A stretch of DNA of 64,000 nt from Sorex araneus (lineage: Eukaryota; Chordata; Mammalia; Eulipotyphla; Soricidae): assembly GCF_027595985.1 (NCBI RefSeq), contig NC_073307.1, positions 37,576,234 through 37,640,233 on the forward strand, read 5' to 3'. Within the stretch, counting starts at the first letter, position 1; each line of letters begins with the position of its first letter. The notes below the pieces were generated by a model. The model did no database searches. It was not told the origin of the DNA and was given only the letters and a program-made list of their open reading frames with translations. Of the stretch, positions 46,818 through 64,000 are shown piece after piece. A program made the translations under genes and the position numbers.

Positions 46818-48099
46818 GAGATAAAGAAAGAAAAGTAGCAAAACTGCACGTTTACAACACACTAACAGGGACTAACTAATTCTGATTTTAAAGACTCACA
46901 GTTTTAAAGTCACAATATAAAAAGTTTTGATTGTATGCTTAAAGTGCTATACGATTAAGAGGAGGTAAGAGTAAAACAATTTGTAAGCTAATGAAACAAA
47001 AGAGAAAGAAATGTGATCTCAATCAGGAAGCAGGTTTTCACTTCATAGCCCCCTCAGAGTCTTCCTTCCACTATGCCACAGTAATCAACAACATTCAAAT
47101 GTTGTGATATCTATTCTTTGTTAGGAGAAAGAGGGGGAGGGGAACCCCTAATGTCATTGACATTTGGCCATTAGTCATTCTTGTCTTACTCCTCTTGGTC
47201 CCCACAGTAATGCCTCTTGACTAAAAGTGCGAGGTGGGGTGTGGAATGGAGAAAAGCAATCACCCCATATGTGATGAGCCTGTGAAGGATGTGGTTTAGC
47301 TAAACATAAATATCCTTCTGACTGTATCCTGTCATATCAAAGCACCACACCCTGATTTCACTAAATTAAGTAACTTTTAGGATTCCAGGGCAGGGAAGCT
47401 GAATTGGGTAGAGGACAGGCAAATAAGGCAGGATGCTGACCAGAATCTCATTCTACCAAAAACCAGGAGCCCTTAGAATATCCCAGGGCATGAAGAACAG
47501 TTACCTCTTTGTTACTGGACAGTCCATGATGCCCAATGAAATCACCTATATTCCACTTGCAGGCAGTTGGCCAGTTGGCTGACTGCTCATTTTTGTGGTC
47601 AGGATAACCACAGTTTCTTTGACTCTTGATTCACTGCATTTCAAAGATCCATTATTTCAGCTTTATTATAGTGACTCACATTACTTTCCTAATCACATCT
47701 GAAGATGCATTAAAGACACCAGAACTAAAAGCTTTCACGGTCAAGTTCCACTTTTCCATTCCCTAGGTGGCCCAAGGGGATGGGCAACCAATCGAGCTAT
47801 ATTTAAAATTCATTATTTCTGGAATTCTTCTACCCAGTCTGTTTACAGATTTTTTTTTTTCAGCTCAGTCTTGACACAGACAAGTGTGTACCAACTGTCT
47901 ACTTTAATATTTGGGCAAGTATCTAGAAGTGGTGTGTGGCAGAAGATGAGGGTGAGGACAAGGAAATAAAAGCACACTGTTTGCTTTAAGATGAACTTAC
48001 TTCTTGTCTCCATATTACAGACCCCTCCCCCCACTCCTTCCAAATCTGTTTTGAAAAACATTTTGTTCTTTTTTGGAATTACTTTATTTGCTTGTTTTT
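46818..48099. other. Single-copy DNA, no gene seen
   Basis: No transposable element recognised. It includes the 45-bp source segment at 47368-47412 that recurs at 49772. Confidence 0.45.
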
Positions 48100-48288
48100 T
48101 TAGTTGGGAGGAGGTGGTAGTTATACTGGGCAAGGTGCACGGGATTACTTCTGGCCCTGTGCTCAGGAGTTACCCCTGGTGGTACTTTGAGATGAACCAT
48201 ATGTGCTGCTGGGATCAAACTGGGGTTCAGGTACATGCAAGGTGAGTGTCCAACCTCCTGTACTACCCGTACTATCTCACCAGAACTC
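48100..48288 (-). mobile_element. SINE, antisense
   Basis: TTACTTCTGGCCCTGTGCTC, TTACCCCTGGTGGTACTTTG and TACATGCAAGGTGAGTG. Confidence 0.75.
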
Positions 48289-48433
48289 CTCTTTAAAAAA
48301 TGCCCCAAAAGTTTGTCCTGATGCCTCCACTCCTATACTACCTAGTATCTCTTCCTCCTAACAATAATCAAGATACAAAAAATGGCTCCATTACTCATTC
48401 ATGTCTCAATCCTCACCCTTATGGGTAGCCTCA

Positions 48434-48611
48434 CCTTTTTTTTTTTTTGCTTTTTGGGTCACACCCAGTGATGCACAGGAGTTACTCCTGGCTCATGCAC
48501 TAAGGGATTACTCCTGGCAATTCACGAGGGACCATATAGGATGCTGGGAATCGAACCCAGGTGAGTCTCATGCAAGGCAAATGCCCTACATTCTGTGCTA
48601 CAGTCCTGCCT
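48434..48611 (-). mobile_element. SINE, antisense, well preserved
   Basis: TTTTTGGGTCACACCCAGTG, GGGACCATATAGGATGCTGG and GAATCGAACCCAGGTGAG. Confidence 0.88.
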
Positions 48612-49214
48612 CAATTACTTTTTGTCTCCATAATTTCCTTGACACGTCTCCAACTTCCCAACTTATTTTATTCTTTGCCATGTTTTCAAACCATCTGGCA
48701 CCATAGTGCACAGGAACATCAATGCTTCTAATGAGTGAGCTTAATACGAACTTCCTGAGCTCCACATGCAAAAACTCATGTTGAACCCAGACCAGGACTA
48801 TGCTATTAGTGTTTTGTCTTTGGTTGTTCAGTGGCACTTCTGTATGCATGGGTTTTCTGCTTAACTCTACTTTTTTCATTTATATGAATTATCCCATAAA
48901 TATAGTTTACAAACACAGTTTACCATCAACATAGCCTTATGACAAAATTCACTACATGGCAAATGGGCTGGATAATTGAAAATTTACATTCTTAATATTG
49001 ATAGCTTAGAAGCTTTAAAAAAATAGCCCTAGTCCATCTCCTTCTAATAGTAGAAAATATAGAAGTACACAACAAAAGAAAATCTTAGAATGAATGTGGA
49101 ACTAGTTGTGAATCTTATCAAAGCTCAAGGTGCTCTTATGTTTTACAGTTATTGTGGTTGTTATTATTTTAGTGTTTGGTAATTTATTTTAGTGTTTGGT
49201 AATTTTGTTGTTTT
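48612..49214. other. Single-copy DNA, no gene seen
   Basis: No recognised element. TTTTAGTGTTTGGTAATTT is tandemly repeated at about 49169-49206. Confidence 0.45.
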
Positions 49215-49376
49215 TGTTTTGAGGCCATATCTGATGATGCTCAGGGATTCTCCTGCCTTTGAACTCAGGAATCACTCCTGGCAGTGCTCAGGGAATCACA
49301 TGGGATGCCGGGAACTAAACCCGAGTTGGCTGCATATAAGACACATGCCTTGACCCACTGTGTTATCTCTCCAGCC
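49215..49376 (-). mobile_element. SINE, antisense
   Basis: GAGGCCATATCTGATGATGC, CACATGGGATGCCGGGAAC and TTATCTCTCCAGCC. Confidence 0.85.
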
Positions 49377-49565
49377 TCAATGTTGATAATTTTATCATGT
49401 TTCGTGTAATAACTATCATAGAATGAAGAGCACAGTATGTGTTTAGAATCTTTCCTGTCCAGAGCTTGAAAAATGCAATCAGCTGTTTCCTTTGTGTTTG
49501 CCATATGTTAGTGTTTGGTTGGCTGGTTCTTATCCAGAACTGAGAGAAAGTGGAATGCCACTTTC

Positions 49566-49771
49566 CTGGCAAGCTACCCGTGGCGTATTTGATATGCCAA
49601 AAACAGTAACAAAGGTCTCATTCCCTTGACCCTGAAAGAGCCTCCAGTCATTGGGAAAGATGAGTAAGGAGAGGCAGCTAAAATCTCAGGGCTGAGAGGA
49701 ATAGAGACGTTACTAGTGCCCGCTTGAGTTAATCAACGAACAATGCGATGACAGTGACAGTGATACAGTGA
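49566..49771 (+). mobile_element. SINE2/composite variant, 5'-truncated, sense
   Basis: CTGGCAAGCTACCCGTGGCG, ATATGCCAAAAACAGTAACA, GTAAGGAGAGGCAGCTAAAA and terminal CAGTGACAGTGATACAGTG. Confidence 0.88.
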
Positions 49772-50261
49772 AGTAACTTTTAGGATTCCAGGACAGGGAG
49801 GCTGAATTGGGAAGATGAATAGGGAAGCTGAATTGACATTCATTCCCTTCAAGCAGTATGAGTGTGCCAAAAATAATAAAAATAAATGTCAAACACCATT
49901 ATCATCCTAGCTACTTTTACTTTCAGGCATTTTGTGATATGTTAAAGGAAACATGAAAAATTTCATGAATCATATTCAGCAGTACATCTTGAGAGTTAAC
50001 ATTTATTGAGTGTTTCTCTATGTAAATCACAGGACAGTATTCTGAGTTTTAGAGTTTATTCAAAACATGCTTGTAGACCAAACAAATACACTTTTTGGTC
50101 TATGAGCAAATACTGATATGGGAAGCAAAGGAGAAAATGGCAGTTGGCCTACTCTAACTCATACATCAACTACATGGAACATTTTAACTCCAACTAACAG
50201 ACTTACATAATTATATAGTAATAGTTATAAAGAAATATTATAGTGATTGAGATGAAAGTAG

Positions 50262-50491
50262 CACTGTAGCACTGTTGTCCCGTTGCTCATTGATTTGCTC
50301 AAGCGGGCACTAGTAATGTGTCTATTGTGAGACTGTTTATTACTGTTTTTGGCATATCAAATACACCACGGTAGCTTGCCGGGTTCTCCGAGAGGGACGG
50401 AGAAATCAAAACCGGGTTGGCCGCGTGCAAGGCAAATGTGTTGGCTGCGTGCAAGGCAAAAAGCTATAGGCTGCTGTGCTATTGCTATAGT
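50262..50491 (-). mobile_element. SINE2, antisense, with duplicated internal unit
   Basis: GCACTGTTGTCCCGTTGCTC to GTGCTATTGCTATAG. The GTGCAAGGCAAA unit is present twice (near 50427 and 50450). Confidence 0.88.
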
Positions 50492-50594
50492 TCGCTAAAG
50501 TTATTTGGCAAGTCAAAAAATCAGAGGTTTTAAAACTAGGAAAATACTTCAGGAAAGATTTTTCTCAATCTTATTTGATTATGATTTTTAAATT

Positions 50595-50752
50595 TTGGAG
50601 GTGTCACATCTTGTAGCATTCAGGGGCTATTTTTGGTTTTGTGAAAGAGTGAACCATAGCAGTGCTTTGGTCAACCATGTGTGCTGGGGGTCTAACAAGG
50701 CTGCCACATGCAAGGCAAGCAACCTTATTCCCCTGTACTCTCTCTCTGCCCC
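50595..50752 (-). mobile_element. SINE, antisense, diverged
   Basis: GGTGTCACATCTTGTAGCAT, CTGCCACATGCAAGGCAAGC and TACTCTCTCTCTGCCCC. Confidence 0.7.
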
Positions 50753-50975
50753 TTATTTATTTGTTTGGCTGGTTGTTTGGCTGCCTGGTTGTTGGATGGT
50801 GTTCAGAGGGTACTTCAGCTCAGAGCAGGAAATAGGGTTTTAGATTGGAGGGATGGGGTGGAGGCTTTGCTCCCAGAAGTGCTTTGTGAACCATGCCATG
50901 CCAGGAATAGAACCTCAGCCTTTGACATGCAAAGCATGCAACTCTGGCCCTTTGCATTATCTCCTGGTCCTGGGC
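50753..50975 (-). mobile_element. SINE, antisense, diverged
   Basis: GGTGTTCAGAGGGTACTTCA, CAGGAATAGAACCTCAGCC and TTATCTCCTGGTCC. Lies back-to-back with the previous SINE. Confidence 0.6.
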
Positions 50976-53219
50976 TAATCTTCAATTTCTACAGAGACGC
51001 TCTAAGGTTCTGGGAGAAAGTAAACCCACTGTCCAAATCCACAGCTTCCTTAAGCACCTTCCAGGATTGAAATAAGGGCATCTAATGTGAAACCCAGTGT
51101 TAGCTCCCTGCCCTCCCCACAAGGGACTACTCTGGCCTGCCACTCTGGCAGCTCGCCTCCGCAGAGATCTCCCCTGGGACATGTGGTCAAGCTCTCACGG
51201 GGCAGTCGCAGGCTTCTCTCAGCTGGGAAGAGGCAGTTCAGGGGCACATGCAGAGCCATTCTCAGCTGAGAGATAATTACACTCTCTCCCTTCCTGCTTC
51301 TCCTATAATTTGGGCCGTCATTCAAATTACATACACCTACTTCTTTTTATTCCATCTTCTTTTAGTGGGTTTGAAGCAATGGAAGAGTTTAATTTTAAGT
51401 ATGGCAGCAGGTCTACCAAATGACAGCTGGAGATGTCGCTGACCTCCATATGGACACTGCTGTATGCCAGCGGCGGGCTTTGCACTTGGATCTTTTTTTA
51501 CTTTCTGTTTCTTGTGGTGTCTGGGATGGAACCCAACGCCTCATACACTCAAGGTCAGTGCTCTACTGTTAAACTCCATCCTTGCCTGCCTGTCAACTTT
51601 TATTGTATAGGCAAGAGCTGACCAGTCCATTGACAAGCTTCTATGGGATGTTTCTTTTGGGCCCCTGAAAGCTGTGTGCTCCACAAACAGAACAAATCTA
51701 ACTGAACTCGCACCAACTTGGACTCCAAGCAGTGGGATCTGATTAACTGAAAGAAGCAGCCACAACCACCTTCGTGTCAAGAATTCTCCGATTGTGAGCG
51801 ACAGAAAGGAACTCTCACCATGCATGATAAACCACACAGGGGTGAATATGGCCAGAAAGAGGATGGAATAGCTGAAGTACCTGGTTCTGGAAGACACTAC
51901 TGAATTAAAACATCTCAACGTAATGGGTGCAGCAAGACTTTTGAGATACTGAGGTTAGCCTCCTTGTCAGAGTCTGGACTTTGAGATATCTCACCTTTGT
52001 GGCAAGTTCAAGATTTGAATCCCAAGGAGAGGACTTGCTTAGCCAGCCTTGAACTGCATGACCTCTCCCACCATGAGATTGAAGGAGGCAGATGGCCCAA
52101 AGGAAAATACAGAAGGTCTTACAGAAGCAGGGGTGTGGGATAAGAGAGTAGGCAGGCAAATCATAGGTGTCCATCCATGCCACAAAAATGTGGAGAGGCA
52201 GAGACTAAAAAGATAGAAACACGAGCAATAAATAGCCCATTGACCTGATCAGCAAAAATTGTATTCAAGCCTGGAGCCTGGTTTCAAGTCTCAATTTTAT
52301 ATCATGCCATTTAGTAGCAGTTTGTCTAAGATGCTCTACCCAGACCCAAAGGCATATGAATAATGTGAATAATTAAGCATCTCTTTGCAATCCTCCTTGG
52401 GCATCAGTTCTGGCCACTCCTCATTTGAACCAAAATCAGATCTCCAGGCTGTTTCTTAGCATCTTCTTTTTTGAGATAACAAGATCAGTCACATTCCTTG
52501 GGGGTCCTTGGCTGACTTTTAGCATTTAACAAATAGTGATATAAGTTCTTAAAAATCCAAAGTCAAACAAGAGAAAGTCGATTTGAAGCTGCGTGGGAGT
52601 GCACTGAGGGCTGACAGGCTGCAGCCCTGCCCCTCCAGCCAGACCCTCCACACCGCAGCTTCCTGGGAGACACTGAAGCTGAAAGGTGGGGTTTCTCTTA
52701 AAGGCGCAGTCCAGACCAACACATAGAAAAACCCAGGTCTGTGCCTCTGCTCTGAGTTAGCAGGCTTTATTCCCGGTAAAATCCACTTTCAGTCATTAAA
52801 ACAGACACCGTAGGAAACAAATTTGTAACCCATTTCTCATATTACCTACCCCCAGAAAAACAAAATTCGATACCCTGGGGTTTATGGACTGAGGGCACTT
52901 CCCATAACTACTAGGGAGTGTGCGCTGGGAAATTGGTTGACTCCTGATGGACAAACCTTAGTCACAATAATCTTGCCTCCGCCTCTTCCCCCACGCTCGC
53001 CCCCAGCGCCCACCCCACCTCCCGACTTCCCGCCTCTCCAGGACGGGTGACCTAATAGCATTTTTCTTCGTGCATATTTTGGCTTCGCCCCATGGCCTGG
53101 CTGCCTTCGCCTGTCTGAGTCTTTTGAAATTCCTGCATGTTCGCCCCAGATTAAGCCGTGTGTGTGTCTCAGGATGTGAGTTCCGTTCTGTTCTTTCCCC
53201 TTAACGCTCCCCGTGCAAC
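50976..53219. other. Immediate 5' flank of LOX, largely repeat-poor
   Basis: Contains a GC-richer patch at 51085-51280, a tRNA-like SINE remnant at 51515-51585 and a possible MIR-like piece near 52265-52340. Pyrimidine-rich DNA lies at 52975-53040. No other gene seen. Confidence 0.45.
51515..51585 (-). mobile_element. Old tRNA-derived SINE head, antisense
   Basis: GGGATGGAACCCAACGCC (B-box complement) and GTGCTCTACTGTTAAACTCC (A-box side). It differs from the common family. Confidence 0.45.
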
Positions 53220-53300
53220 GTGTCTGGGGGTAGTGGGGGGAGGGAGGAGGAGAGGCCAGCGAGGGGAGGGAGGGGCAGAGGCGAGGAGCTGTCCTCCCCG

Positions 53301-53418
53301 CACGTTTCCAATCGCATTACGTGAACAAATAGCCGAGGGGCCGGCCGAGCCAGAACGGCTTGTGTAACTTTGCAAACGTGCCAGAAAGTTTAAAATCTCT
53401 CCTCCTTCCTTCACTCCA
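53301..53418 (+). promoter_or_regulatory. LOX: Putative LOX core promoter with HIF-type motifs and TATA-like box
   Basis: Seen: CACGT at 53301-53305, ACGTG at 53319-53323 and ACGTG at 53376-53380. The TATA-like TTTAAAA at 53389-53395 lies about 25-30 nt before an initiator-like CTCCAGACACTG near 53415. Known: LOX is induced by hypoxia through HIF-1, whose core site is RCGTG. Inferred: the use of these sites and the transcription start near 53418, which rests on resemblance to the start of human LOX mRNA as I recall it. Confidence 0.55.
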
Positions 53419-53702
53419 GACACTGCCGGCTCGCCCGAGCCGCCGCGCCGCTCCCTGTGGCTTTTCCACAAGGACCGCGAGAGGGGAGCTAAGGAGGGTG
53501 CCACGTTCCAGCAGCCGCCCTTCCCGGAGAGGGTCCGCAGCCCCCCACCTCCGTGCTGCCAGGTCTGGGCTCTGAGACCCGCGCCCCGTCCGCCTCTCCG
53601 ATTATCCCCCCGGGCTCCCTCTTCCCTCCCACGACTCGAGCCGGGCTTTGCATCTTCTCTGGCAAGTCCTCGCGGGCCGGGGACAGCGGGGCCGAGGGAA
53701 CG
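53419..53702 (+). other. LOX: Inferred LOX 5' untranslated region
   Basis: GC-rich leader between the inferred start site and the LOX ATG. It contains no upstream ATG. The segment GGGTGCCACGTTCCAGCAGC at 53497-53516 resembles the human LOX leader as I remember it. The 5' end is approximate. Confidence 0.55.

Positions 53703-64000
<10,298 letters not shown>

Noticed and set aside
53553-53702. Possible N-terminal extension of LOX
   Set aside because: The frame is open but has no ATG. The ATG at 53703 begins a canonical signal peptide matching known LOX.

Overview
This is a vertebrate nuclear window, almost certainly from a placental mammal. The repeat content points to a shrew (Sorex-like eulipotyphlan). 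About 40 pieces of a tRNA-derived SINE recur on both strands. Its head reads GGGGCTGGAGCGATAGCACA, it has a B box of the GGTTCGAATCC type, and its body carries CATATGGTCCCCTGAGCACCG. I recognise this family as typical of shrew DNA, but the species call is an inference and no database was searched. The only protein-coding gene I can support is LOX (protein-lysine 6-oxidase, lysyl oxidase) on the + strand.

Region 1-53,300 is gene-poor 5' flank of LOX. It holds short SINEs, a longer SINE2 variant, a roughly 380-700 bp composite relative of SINE2, 5'-truncated and decayed LINE-1 pieces, microsatellites, a few ancient MIR-like and hAT-like fragments, and single-copy DNA. Two solo LTRs of one endogenous-retrovirus family lie in opposite orientation (20,162-21,361 on minus; 45,697-46,753 on plus). 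Each is bounded by TGT...ACA and a 6-bp target duplication. Several local duplications and inverted SINE pairs give this flank more structure than a plain repeat list conveys. I saw no tRNA, rRNA or CRISPR locus. None of the many short open frames here looks coding apart from LINE-1 ORF2 remnants.

Region 53,300-64,000 is the LOX locus. A GC-rich promoter and CpG-island-like stretch with HIF-type ACGTG motifs and a TTTAAAA box leads into exon 1 (signal peptide, propeptide, BMP1 site, start of the mature enzyme). Exons 2-6 follow at 54,696-54,804, 57,162-57,299, 58,843-58,999, 62,097-62,192 and 62,512-62,627. All have GT/AG boundaries and the reading frame is continuous. They encode 410 complete codons plus two bases of codon 411. 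The known tiny last coding exon (completing Pro, then Tyr and stop) was not found and probably lies beyond the window, giving a predicted 412 residues against 417 in human. The copper-binding histidines and both residues of the lysyl tyrosylquinone cofactor are intact, so the gene looks functional.
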